A stretch of DNA of 64,000 nucleotides from Ulvibacter sp. MAR_2010_11 (lineage in GTDB: Bacteria; Bacteroidota; Bacteroidia; Flavobacteriales; Flavobacteriaceae): contig NZ_PHTY01000001.1 in assembly GCF_002813135.1 (NCBI RefSeq), positions 2,599,501-2,663,500 of the forward strand, read 5' to 3'. Positions 36,225 through 44,193 of this stretch are shown in pieces; positions within the stretch are counted from its first letter, which is position 1, and the number at the start of each line of letters is the position of its first letter. The notes under the pieces were generated by a model, which had not been told where the DNA came from, did no database searches, and worked only from the letters and a program-made list of their open reading frames with translations. The translations under genes and the position numbers were made by a program.

Positions 36225-36923
36225 TTATTGCTCGACCTGTTCCTTATACCTCACAGGAGCAACCAATATCGTATCGGGAGGTAATGTACTCGCTTCAAAC
36301 TCCTTTCTAAATTCTGCACCATTTCCTTTGTTTGCGTTCAGCACCAAATCGTAATACAGCTGGTCAATAATGTTCTTTTTTCCCTTCCCTATACCGTTTA
36401 GAGTATATTCGGGCATGGCTTTGTAGGCGTACACCTTTCCTCCGTTAATAGTATATTCTACTATACTATCTGTAACATCAATTCGCTCATAGCCTAGTTC
36501 CATTGTGTCGAATTTTTCCAACTCCTTAGGCGTTAAGAAATAGAGTACGGCATTTATTTTGCTTTCAGGTTTAGGTTCAATATTTAGAAAAACGATATTA
36601 TCGAATGGGATGGTATCATTGCCCTGAACATAAAAACTATCGAGTTTAAGCAATTCTTCAGGTAATTTCGGGTCGTTTGTAGAACCTGCAAAGTTCCATG
36701 CTCTTTCGTATCCCGAAACATGTACTGTATAAATAGAATCAGTGTACGTTCTCCCCAGAGTCTCTTCCACGGCTTCGCGAGAAAGTAGCGAACCATAACC
36801 AATCATTCCCACCTTAGCGGAAGGCACTTCTATTATCGGTTTTTCGTTGCTTTTTTCACATCCGGTTGTGATAAATAGAATTGTTGCGAATGCACAATTC
36901 ATAAGAAGTTGAGTTCTTTTCAT
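36225..36923 (-). CDS. lipoprotein with gamma-glutamylcyclotransferase-like fold
   Basis: The 232-residue protein has a signal peptide ending in the lipobox ITTGC with C22 as lipid site. After a short linker comes a GGCT/AIG2-like domain with the glycine-loop motif IGYGSLLSRE and a likely catalytic glutamate in TMELGYER, the counterpart of the acidic residue in ChaC-type enzymes. Most enzymes of this fold are cytoplasmic and act on gamma-glutamyl amines or glutathione. A lipid-anchored, exported form is less common. The substrate is unknown. Confidence 0.72.
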   Translation of the reverse strand: MKRTQLLMNCAFATILFITTGCEKSNEKPIIEVPSAKVGMIGYGSLLSREAVEETLGRTYTDSIYTVHVSGYERAWNFAGSTNDPKLPEELLKLDSFYVQGNDTIPFDNIVFLNIEPKPESKINAVLYFLTPKELEKFDTMELGYERIDVTDSIVEYTINGGKVYAYKAMPEYTLNGIGKGKKNIIDQLYYDLVLNANKGNGAEFRKEFEASTLPPDTILVAPVRYKEQVEQ

Positions 36924-37044
36924 TGCAGAAATAGGGTTAGTTAGTTGAAATTAACTCCTTTGTATTGTTTCATTTCCAAAGGCAATTCTAAAGTACAAAT
37001 AAAATCAATTGAATAATCAACTATTTTTTGGGAGGGAAAGGTTT

Positions 37045-37950
37045 CTACAATTTAAAGGTTTTTCCATCTTCCGCTAATTCTACATTTTGGAAAACTGTTT
37101 CTGCTTCAGTTTTAAAAGAGTTTAAATCTCCATAACGTCCGGAATAATGGCCCAATATAAGCTTACCCACATTGGCTTGTTGCGCAATTAGTCCTGCTTC
37201 CCTGGCCGTACTGTGCTTTGTTGGTTCACATAAATCTCTATGGGTCTCCAGGAATGTCGATTCGTGATATAAAGCCGTTACGTTGCTTATTTGAGGAACA
37301 ATTTCCGGATAATATACAGTATCACTGCAAAACGCGTACGATTTTGACGGTTCGGGGTCTGAAGTAATTGAGCTATTGGCAATTGTAATACCATCTTTAT
37401 TTACCACATCGAAACCTTGCTTTATTTTGCTGTAATAACTCAAATCTACATTAGCCTTTTGGGCATCCTCAACATTTAATTTACGTTCTCCGGGCTTTTC
37501 TTTAAATAGGAAACCATTGGTATAAACGCGATGGTTTAGCGGAATGGTGGTGACCACTACCTTATCATCTTCAAAAATAGTTTCAGAATCCTTGCTTTCC
37601 AATTCGTGAAAATACAGCGGATAATTAGTCCATGATTTTCCCAATTTAAGCTGAAGTGTAATGGCTTCCTTAATACCTTTCGGGCCATAGACGTGCATTT
37701 CGGCCTCTCTTCCCAATAATCGGAAGGTGGAGATAAGTCCGATTAATCCAAAAAAGTGATCGCCGTGTAAGTGGGAGATGAAAATATGTCTTATCCTGGA
37801 AAATTTCAGTTTGTACTTTCGCAGTTGCACCTGAGTCCCTTCCCCGCAGTCGATTAAAAAGAGGTGCCCTTTAATTTCCAATACCTGAGCTGTGGGATGC
37901 GCGGTAATACGTGGAGTTGCAGAATGACAGCCTAGGATGGTGAGTTTCAT
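37045..37950 (-). CDS. rnz: ribonuclease Z
   Basis: The 301-residue metallo-beta-lactamase-fold nuclease processes tRNA 3' ends. The zinc motif HLHGDH is at 60-65 in SHLHGDHFFGL. Further ligands lie in the PLNHRVYTNG, CSDTVYYPE and ILGHYSGRYGD segments. The exosite loop region for tRNA binding is present (FKEKPGERKL). It is the last gene of the pyrR-pyrB cluster. Confidence 0.93.
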   Translation of the reverse strand: MKLTILGCHSATPRITAHPTAQVLEIKGHLFLIDCGEGTQVQLRKYKLKFSRIRHIFISHLHGDHFFGLIGLISTFRLLGREAEMHVYGPKGIKEAITLQLKLGKSWTNYPLYFHELESKDSETIFEDDKVVVTTIPLNHRVYTNGFLFKEKPGERKLNVEDAQKANVDLSYYSKIKQGFDVVNKDGITIANSSITSDPEPSKSYAFCSDTVYYPEIVPQISNVTALYHESTFLETHRDLCEPTKHSTAREAGLIAQQANVGKLILGHYSGRYGDLNSFKTEAETVFQNVELAEDGKTFKL

Positions 37951-38029
37951 TAAATTTACGATTTACGCTGGACGATGTTAACCGTCATTCTTAGCTATCA
38001 ATTACAATTGAAGTTGAAGCGAAAATAGT

Positions 38030-38365
38030 TTAAAATCCTAAATCGCGTTCTATTTCTTCCATTTCGATGATATCTGCGGCTTCCTGAACCGTGGGAACGA
38101 CAGTCATTTCAAACGGAACATCGTCAGGATCTATTGCATTATTAACGATTACAAATGAAAATTTAGTCTTGCGATGCAGATTTGATGTTTTAAGAAACAA
38201 TAGTAATTCGGGCAATTCTAGTTCGGTAAACTCCAACAGGTTTACAACTACATTTTGTCTTTTAAACTTATTCGGAATTTGAAATTCCAAAAATGATGCA
38301 AACGACTTGATGTCGTTCTTTTCATCTGCTAAGACCACAAAATTATCCTGATTTTCAATCTTCAT
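38030..38365 (-). CDS. small alpha/beta protein, possibly STAS-like, unknown function
   Basis: I do not recognise a named function. The 111-residue protein alternates strands and helices (VVVNLLEFTELELPELLLF, FSFVIVNNA) and ends with a VPTVQEAADIIEMEE helix, a plan similar to STAS domains. It overlaps the 3' end of pyrB by 11 bases and precedes rnz, so it is translated with them. A regulatory or adapter role is only a guess. Confidence 0.65.
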   Translation of the reverse strand: MKIENQDNFVVLADEKNDIKSFASFLEFQIPNKFKRQNVVVNLLEFTELELPELLLFLKTSNLHRKTKFSFVIVNNAIDPDDVPFEMTVVPTVQEAADIIEMEEIERDLGF

Positions 38366-39293
38366 CGTGCTGTATCTTTGAAGCTAATAAATAGAGAACC
38401 GCCATCCGTATGGCAACTCCGTTTTGAACCTGATCCAAAATAATGGCCTGTTTGCTATCGGCGACATCGCTGGTAATTTCTACTCCGCGGTTAATAGGTC
38501 CCGGGTGCATCACAACAATTTCCTTTTTTAGTGAGTCCAATAGCGCTTTATTTATTCCAAATTGTTGGGTGTATTCTCTGGTCGTTGGAAAATAACTTAT
38601 CTCCATTCGCTCATTTTGTACTCGGAGCATATTGGCCACATCGCACCATTCCAAAGCTTTCACTAAGTTGTTTTCGATCTCAACTCCCAATTTTTCTATA
38701 TATTTAGGTATAAGCGTTTTAGGACCACATACCTTTACTTTTGCTCCAAGCTTTTGCAAGGCGAAAATATTCGATAAAGCCACTCTTGAATGCAGTATAT
38801 CTCCTACAATCACTACTTTTTTACCTGCTACATCACCTAGTTTCTCACGAATGGAGTAGCAATCCAATAGCGCCTGAGTGGGATGTTCGTGGGCGCCGTC
38901 TCCTGCGTTCACAATACTGGCTTTTACATGTTTGGAGAGAAATACTCCCGCGCCCGGATTGGGGTGGCGCATTACTACCATATCGACTTTCATAGACAGG
39001 ATATTATTAACCGTGTCTATGAGAGTTTCCCCTTTTTTTACTGAAGATGATGCCGCTGAGAAATTTATCACATCTGCCGAAAGGCGTTTTTCTGCTAATT
39101 CGAATGACAAACGTGTTCGGGTACTGTTTTCGAAGAAAAGGTTTGCGATGGTAATATCCCGAAGCGAAGGAACTTTTTTAATGGGACGATTGATGACTTC
39201 TTTAAAGTGGTCGGCCGTCTCGAAAATAAGTTGAATATCGGCTTCTGTGATGTATTTAATTCCTAATAAGTGGTTGACACTTAGTTCGCTCAT
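38355..39293 (-). CDS. pyrB: aspartate carbamoyltransferase catalytic subunit
   Basis: The 312-residue protein catalyses the first committed step of pyrimidine synthesis. The carbamoyl-phosphate loop is NSTRTRLSFELAEKRL. Further conserved segments are HEHPTQALLD, IVGDILHSRVALSN and MHPGPINRGVEI. No regulatory subunit gene (pyrI) is adjacent. A hairpin with a following T-rich stretch separates it from pyrR. Confidence 0.95.
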   Translation of the reverse strand: MSELSVNHLLGIKYITEADIQLIFETADHFKEVINRPIKKVPSLRDITIANLFFENSTRTRLSFELAEKRLSADVINFSAASSSVKKGETLIDTVNNILSMKVDMVVMRHPNPGAGVFLSKHVKASIVNAGDGAHEHPTQALLDCYSIREKLGDVAGKKVVIVGDILHSRVALSNIFALQKLGAKVKVCGPKTLIPKYIEKLGVEIENNLVKALEWCDVANMLRVQNERMEISYFPTTREYTQQFGINKALLDSLKKEIVVMHPGPINRGVEITSDVADSKQAIILDQVQNGVAIRMAVLYLLASKIQHDED

Positions 39294-39303
39294 TGTTTTT
39301 ATT

Positions 39304-39360
39304 CTAAAAACGCTATAGGCTTTATGCGTTTCGCTTTAGGCTGCCTATAGCTTATAGCCC
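39304..39360 (-). promoter_or_regulatory. terminator-like hairpin between pyrR and pyrB, possible attenuator
   Basis: On the minus strand GCTATAGGC (39351-39343) pairs perfectly with GCCTATAGC (39320-39312), and GTTTTTAG follows directly. A near copy, GCTATAAGC, lies immediately upstream (39358-39350), overlaps the first arm by two bases and could compete for the same partner. The site occupies the position where pyr operons of Firmicutes carry PyrR-controlled attenuators, but no classical PyrR-binding loop is evident. Confidence 0.45.
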
Positions 39361-39382
39361 TTAGCTTACTGCGTAATTAGCG

Positions 39383-39922
39383 CTAGCTATTTACGAGATA
39401 TACTGCGTCTTCTCCGTCATTTTCCTTCCAGCACACCTTTACTTTTTCATTATTGATTGCGTCTACCTGTCTACCGCGATAATCGGGTTGAATGGGCAGA
39501 TGTCTGCTAAATCGTCTGTCAATTAGTGTGAGTAATTCTATCTCCAAGGGTCTTCCAAACGACTGTATGGCGGTTAATGCCGACCGAATACTACGTCCGG
39601 TAAACAGCACATCATCTACAAACACTACTTTTTTATCTTCAACAATAAAATTAATATTGGTTCTGTTTGCCTCCAAAGGTTTGTCGCCTCTGCGGAAGTC
39701 GTCCCGATAAAAGGTAATGTCTAAATACCCCAAAGGTATGTTCTTAATTTTATATTCGGTTTCCAGGAGTGTTTTAAGGCGTTCGGCCAAAAAGACTCCT
39801 CTCGGCTGAATGCCAATGAGTACCGTATTGTTAAAGTTATCGTGATTTTCTATTAACTGGCAAGCCAAACGGTGAAGCGCTATGTGTACTTCCTTTGCGT
39901 TTAATAACACTTTTTGGCTCAT
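39383..39922 (-). CDS. pyrR: PyrR bifunctional regulator / uracil phosphoribosyltransferase
   Basis: The 179-residue protein is a PyrR with the PRPP-binding motif VVFVDDVLFTGRSIRSAL and family segments LIGIQPRGVFLAERL and PLGYLDITFYRDDFR. PyrR proteins bind pyr leader RNA when UMP is high and have weak uracil phosphoribosyltransferase activity. Its location directly before pyrB supports a regulatory role. Confidence 0.93.
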   Translation of the reverse strand: MSQKVLLNAKEVHIALHRLACQLIENHDNFNNTVLIGIQPRGVFLAERLKTLLETEYKIKNIPLGYLDITFYRDDFRRGDKPLEANRTNINFIVEDKKVVFVDDVLFTGRSIRSALTAIQSFGRPLEIELLTLIDRRFSRHLPIQPDYRGRQVDAINNEKVKVCWKENDGEDAVYLVNS

Positions 39923-39930
39923 AGAGTAGT

Positions 39931-39958
39931 TCTGAATGATATTCAGAGGACAAATTTA
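39931..39958 (-). promoter_or_regulatory. pyrR promoter -7 element and adjacent inverted repeat
   Basis: TAAATTTG (39958-39951, minus strand) fits the -7 consensus. Directly downstream TCTGAAT and ATTCAGA (39931-39947) form a perfect 7-base inverted repeat with a 3-base loop, 8 bases before the pyrR start codon. This suggests an operator or a structure that hides the start region. Confidence 0.45.
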
Positions 39959-40033
39959 AGGGTTTTATTTGAATTCTGTCGCTTCGAGTGGTTTTTATCA
40001 CCTGGAGGTGAGAAAAATTGTATCGAGAAGGAA

Positions 40034-40283
40034 CCACCCCGCCCGCCTCCGGCGGACATCCCTCCTTGAAAAGGAGGGGAATCAATGCTCAACTTAATTA
40101 GGAGAGATTGTAGAAAAAGTGCGTCAAAGATTAAAAAGGAGCAGGAACTTCACCTCCCCTAATCTAGGGGAGGTGTCCGCCAAAGGCGGACGGAGGGGTT
40201 CGCATTAGGGGATTGAGCCAAGTACCGCGTACAGGCGAAAGCCCGCCAAAAATGTTATCTCGACTGCGCTCGATATAACATTT
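40034..40283. repeat. cluster of palindromic repeats in a 446-base gene-free gap
   Basis: The gap 39923-40368 contains no supportable gene. It holds five hairpins: a CCGCC/GGCGG element at 40041-40056; CCCTCCTT/AAGGAGGGG at 40060-40079; a perfect CACCTCCCCTA/TAGGGGAGGTG at 40151-40175; a perfect GTCCGCC/GGCGGAC at 40175-40191; and AAATGTTAT/ATAACATTT enclosing a TCGACTGCGCTCGA core at 40250-40283. These look like degraded copies of interspersed elements. Confidence 0.7.
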
Positions 40284-40300
40284 GTGGAATGCCCTAAAAC

Positions 40301-40330
40301 AAAAAGCCTTTCATTGCTGAAAGGCTCTTT
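40301..40330 (-). terminator. rpsA terminator
   Basis: On the minus strand AGCCTTTCA and TGAAAGGCT pair around GCAA and are followed by TTTTTGTTTT, 39 bases after the rpsA stop codon. Confidence 0.8.
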
Positions 40331-40368
40331 AAATATAGGATTAGATCCCTGTTTTTAGTAGGACTTGT

Positions 40369-42327
40369 TTATTTTTTCTTTCCGTCCATTTTGTCCTTCA
40401 ATTCCTGAAGTTTTGAATTTGCATCACCCAAAGTTGGTTTAGCCTCTTCAGCTTGCGCGGCTTGCTTCTTAGCAGCTTGCTTTACAATCTTAGCCTCTTC
40501 CTCTTTGTGAATTGCCATGTGAGATGCTACCACTTTCTTGAATTCTTTGTTAAATTCAATAATTTGGAATTCTGCTTCTTCACCTTTCTTCAAGTTGTTA
40601 CCGTCTTCTTTTTCTAAGTGACGTGTAGGAACAAATGCAGAAATATCTTCGTTGAAGTTGATTACTGCTCCTTTGTCTACCATCTCATCGATAGCTGCGG
40701 TGTGCTTAGTGCCTACTGCAAACTCATCTTCGTACTTATCCCAAGGGTTTTCGGTGGTTTGCTTGTGACCTAAGCTTAACTTACGTCCTTCAACATCCAA
40801 CTCTAACACAACCACTTCTAACGTATCACTAATATTGGTGAATTCGCTAGGATGCTTGATTTTCTTGGTCCAGGAAAGGTCGCTTATGTATATAAGTCCG
40901 TCGATTCCTTCTTCCAATTCTACAAACACTCCAAAGTTGGTAAAGTTGCGTACAATCCCTTTGTGAGTAGATCCTACCGGATATTTCTTAGTGATATCGG
41001 TCCATGGATCGGGAGTTAATTGCTTAATACCCAATGACATTTTGCGTTCTTCACGGTCTAAAGTAAGTACCTGAGCCTCTATCTTATCACCTACGTTTAC
41101 AAAATCCTGAGCACTACGCAAGTGTGTAGACCAAGACATTTCGCTTACGTGGATCAAGCCTTCAACACCTTCGGCAACTTCGATAAATGCACCGTAATCT
41201 GCGATTACAACTACTTTACCTAGTACTTTATCCCCTACTTTCAATTCGTCTCCAAGCGCATCCCATGGATGAGCGTTCAATTGTTTCAATCCTAATTGGA
41301 TACGTGTCTTGTCTTCATCGAAGTCAAGGATAACCACATTCAATTTCTGGTCTAATTCAACTATTTCGTTCGGATGATTGATACGAGACCAGGAAAGGTC
41401 TGTAATATGCACCAATCCGTCAACTCCTCCAAGATCTACAAAGACACCGTATGAGGTGATGTTTTTCACAACACCTTCCAGTACCTGACCTTTTTCAAGT
41501 TGTCCGATAATTTCTTTTTTCTGTTCTTCGATATCAGCTTCGATCAACGCTTTATGAGAAACTACAACGTTTTTGAATTCGTGGTTAATTTTAACCACTT
41601 TAAATTCCATTGTTTTTCCAACATATATATCGTAATCACGGATAGGCTTCACGTCTATTTGTGATCCCGGTAAGAAAGCTTCAATACCAAACACGTCTAC
41701 AATCATACCACCTTTGGTACGGCATTTTACAAAACCGTTTACGATAGTACCTTCGTCATGGGCTGCATTTACGCGATCCCACGCCTTAATCGTTCTAGCT
41801 TTACGGTGAGAAAGAATCAATTGACCTGTACTGTCTTCACGTACGTCGATTAACACTTCTACCTTGTCCCCAACCTTTAGTCCGGGATTGTAGCGAAACT
41901 CGTTAAGAGATACCACACCTTCAGACTTGGCGTTGATGTCAATAATGGCATCGCGATCTGAAATGTAAACTACTTCACCTTCTACTACTTCATCATCTAA
42001 AGTATCTACGAAGTTTGCGGCTACTAATTTTTCGAATTCTTCCAGCTTACCATCGTCGATAGGATCGATTCCTTCTTCGTAGTTGTGCCAGTTAAAATCA
42101 CTTAGGAATTTTTCGGGGTTGCTCTCTTTTAGAGAAACTTCCTCTTGAGGTTTTTCAGTTTTAGCAACTTCTGCCACTGTTTCTTCCACAGTTTCAGTTT
42201 CCTCTTTTTTAGCTTTTGCAGGTTTGTCCGCTTTTGCTTTAGCTCCGGTAGTTTTTACCGCTGCTTTTTTGGTTGTTTTTGCAGTTTTCTTTTCTTCTAC
42301 TGCTGTTTCTTTTGCTTTATCAGCCAT
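40369..42327 (-). CDS. rpsA: 30S ribosomal protein S1
   Basis: The protein has 652 residues with six S1 RNA-binding domains, recognised by repeats such as VEGEVVYISDRDAI, LEGVVKNITSYGVFVDL, LGKVVVIADYGAFIEV and HKGIVRNFTNFGVFVEL. They follow an N-terminal extension of about 90 residues rich in Lys, Ala and Glu that E. coli S1 (557 residues) lacks. S1 binds mRNA on the 30S subunit, which matters in a lineage with weak Shine-Dalgarno use. I chose ATG 42327 (MADKAKE). A TTG at 42372 would add 15 unlikely residues. Confidence 0.94.
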   Translation of the reverse strand: MADKAKETAVEEKKTAKTTKKAAVKTTGAKAKADKPAKAKKEETETVEETVAEVAKTEKPQEEVSLKESNPEKFLSDFNWHNYEEGIDPIDDGKLEEFEKLVAANFVDTLDDEVVEGEVVYISDRDAIIDINAKSEGVVSLNEFRYNPGLKVGDKVEVLIDVREDSTGQLILSHRKARTIKAWDRVNAAHDEGTIVNGFVKCRTKGGMIVDVFGIEAFLPGSQIDVKPIRDYDIYVGKTMEFKVVKINHEFKNVVVSHKALIEADIEEQKKEIIGQLEKGQVLEGVVKNITSYGVFVDLGGVDGLVHITDLSWSRINHPNEIVELDQKLNVVILDFDEDKTRIQLGLKQLNAHPWDALGDELKVGDKVLGKVVVIADYGAFIEVAEGVEGLIHVSEMSWSTHLRSAQDFVNVGDKIEAQVLTLDREERKMSLGIKQLTPDPWTDITKKYPVGSTHKGIVRNFTNFGVFVELEEGIDGLIYISDLSWTKKIKHPSEFTNISDTLEVVVLELDVEGRKLSLGHKQTTENPWDKYEDEFAVGTKHTAAIDEMVDKGAVINFNEDISAFVPTRHLEKEDGNNLKKGEEAEFQIIEFNKEFKKVVASHMAIHKEEEAKIVKQAAKKQAAQAEEAKPTLGDANSKLQELKDKMDGKKK

Positions 42328-42483
42328 GCTGTAATATTTGATTTCTTCGGAAATGATTTCCTCTAAAATCAAGGGTTTGTATTCTGTGTTCGGACTGAAA
42401 GTTATAACGACGCTCCCACAGAAGGGTTGTTGTTTGTTTTGTTTTTAGTTCCTTTTACTTCAGTCTTGTCGTTAAAAGGGCTG
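42328..42483 (-). other. rpsA 5' leader of about 150 bases
   Basis: The stretch from the predicted transcript start (near 42478) to the rpsA ATG has no gene. It is long for a Bacteroidota leader and could hold autoregulatory structure, as S1 leaders do elsewhere. Within the whole 42328-42659 gap the only other signals I see are the two promoter elements. Confidence 0.4.
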
Positions 42484-42513
42484 CAAAAATACTACTTATC
42501 TTTTGATTTTCAA
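42484..42513 (-). promoter_or_regulatory. rpsA promoter
   Basis: On the minus strand TTG (42513-42511) and TATTTTTG (42491-42484) are 19 bases apart, close to the Bacteroidota consensus. Confidence 0.6.
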
Positions 42514-42606
42514 AGAGTTTTGTTTACTGACTTTAATTTTTTTTAATCTGAAGCTAACTTCTTCTTTTGAGGTAATAAAAATTTAAAATTGAAAGCAATT
42601 TTAGGC

Positions 42607-42614
42607 TAAATTTG
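42607..42614 (+). promoter_or_regulatory. promoter -7 element of the PAP2 phosphatase gene
   Basis: TAAATTTG is a full match to the consensus, 45 bases before the start. The nearest upstream TTG is only 15 bases away. Confidence 0.45.
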
Positions 42615-42659
42615 TTATGAAACCATCTTTGAGAAAAGTATCAAATTAAGCTGGTATTT

Positions 42660-43544
42660 ATGAGCTATCTCTTCAGAATTAATGGATCATTCAGTGCTTC
42701 GGGACCTGTGTTGTGGATTTTACTCTTCTTTTTTTCCGTCCAAGGCGTTACACAAAATGCTGTGGCACGAGATACAACCACTACTATGTGGCAGGATTTC
42801 ACGTACGACATGGGAAATGTTTTTCAGGGGATTGGCTTTGCGTATAGCAGACCTGTTTACTGGTCACAAGATGATTTTATTCCAATAGGCGTAACTGCCG
42901 GCGGAACCTTGTTGCTCTTTGCGTTTGACGATAACATCAATAACGGATTGGAAAAACACAAGGAGGAAGTTCCAAATATTATACTGGAATACGGCTATTA
43001 TGCAGGCGCACCTCAAAACAATTACGGTTTGACAGGGGCTGTCTATTTAACCGGTCTTTTTACGCGAAATGAAAAGCTGCGGCGGACGGGTGTGTTGTTG
43101 ATTTCATCGGCGACAGCAACCGGATTTTTACAACAACTATCGAAGTCACTTGTTGGAAGGGCCCGACCCGGAGCCGGTTTTGGAAAAGATCATTTCCGTC
43201 CTTTTGGTGGCAGTCCGGCCTACCGTTCATTTCCCTCGGGACACGCAGTACTCACTTTTACGAATGCACATATTATTGCGAAACAATTTGATAGCCCATG
43301 GGTAAAAGCCGGAATTTATACTGTGGGAGTTATTCCGGGTATCACCAGAATATACGATCAGGCTCACTGGGCTAGTGATGTTTTTTTAAGTTGGGCAATG
43401 AGTTATTTCGTCGTGGAAGCAATCGACCTGTATTTAGACAGAAAGTATTCAAAAAAATACAACGATTCTAGAAACAATTCCACCGGTTCATTAGATTTCT
43501 CATTTAACGGAAATATGCTGGGTGTGATTTATACTTTCCAGTGA
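42660..43544 (+). CDS. PAP2-superfamily phosphatase
   Basis: The 294-residue protein has an N-terminal hydrophobic signal and the three PAP2 signature blocks: KSLVGRARP, SFPSGHAV and RIYDQAHWASD, containing the catalytic histidines and arginine. Relatives dephosphorylate undecaprenyl pyrophosphate, phosphatidylglycerol phosphate or lipid A. The long segment before the first signature block is typical of exported Bacteroidota forms. The substrate is not determined. Confidence 0.88.
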   Translation: MSYLFRINGSFSASGPVLWILLFFFSVQGVTQNAVARDTTTTMWQDFTYDMGNVFQGIGFAYSRPVYWSQDDFIPIGVTAGGTLLLFAFDDNINNGLEKHKEEVPNIILEYGYYAGAPQNNYGLTGAVYLTGLFTRNEKLRRTGVLLISSATATGFLQQLSKSLVGRARPGAGFGKDHFRPFGGSPAYRSFPSGHAVLTFTNAHIIAKQFDSPWVKAGIYTVGVIPGITRIYDQAHWASDVFLSWAMSYFVVEAIDLYLDRKYSKKYNDSRNNSTGSLDFSFNGNMLGVIYTFQ

Positions 43545-43611
43545 TTTTGCAAGATTTCATATAAGCCAATAAAATATATTATATTTCGAATAGCAATTCA
43601 AATTCAATATC

Positions 43612-44184
43612 ATGACCACCAACCGATTAGAAGCCTTTAGCGATGGCGTACTCGCCATCATCATTACTATCATGGTATTAGAATTGAAAGCGCCGCACGA
43701 TGTCACGCTTGAAGCGCTTGTACCGGAACTCCCCGTGTTTGCGAGTTATCTCTTTAGTTTTATCTACCTGGGTATTTATTGGAACAATCATCATCACCTC
43801 TTTCAAGTGACCGAAAAGGTGAACGGTAAAATACTGTGGGCGAATTTGCATTTGTTGTTCTGGCTATCACTTATTCCGTTTACTACCTCCTGGTTTGGAG
43901 AACACCCATTGGAAAATGTGCCTGTATTTTTATATGGCTTCAACCTGCTAATGAGTGCAATTGCATATTATATACTGCAGACGGCTATTTTAAAACACCA
44001 CGGTAAGGATTTCATTTTAAAGAAAGCGGTTGGAAAAGATTTTAAAGGAAAAATTTCGATGCTTTTGTACATTATCGGAATTGGGGTGTCGTTTTTTAGC
44101 ACTTGGATTGCTATTGGTTGTTATATCGCTGTAGCCGTTATATGGTTAATTCCGGATAAAAGAATCGAAGAAAACATTGACTAA
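43612..44184 (+). CDS. TMEM175-family (DUF1211) potassium channel-like protein
   Basis: The 190-residue protein begins TTNRLEAFSDGVLAIIITIMVLEL, the signature first helix of bacterial TMEM175 channels, including the FSD motif. About six membrane segments are predicted. Bacterial members form tetrameric K+ leak channels. It is convergent with cmk, 9 bases apart. Confidence 0.88.
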   Translation: MTTNRLEAFSDGVLAIIITIMVLELKAPHDVTLEALVPELPVFASYLFSFIYLGIYWNNHHHLFQVTEKVNGKILWANLHLLFWLSLIPFTTSWFGEHPLENVPVFLYGFNLLMSAIAYYILQTAILKHHGKDFILKKAVGKDFKGKISMLLYIIGIGVSFFSTWIAIGCYIAVAVIWLIPDKRIEENID

Positions 44185-44193
44185 AATTCCCTT

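Noticed and set aside
39837-40085. 82-codon minus-strand ORF across pyrR and the repeat cluster
   Set aside because: It is made of palindromic repeat sequence and an out-of-frame part of pyrR. No known protein features are seen.
42328-42372. Upstream TTG start for ribosomal protein S1
   Set aside because: The 15 extra residues (EEIISEEIKYYS region) are unlike the family. ATG 42327 gives the expected MADKAKE start.
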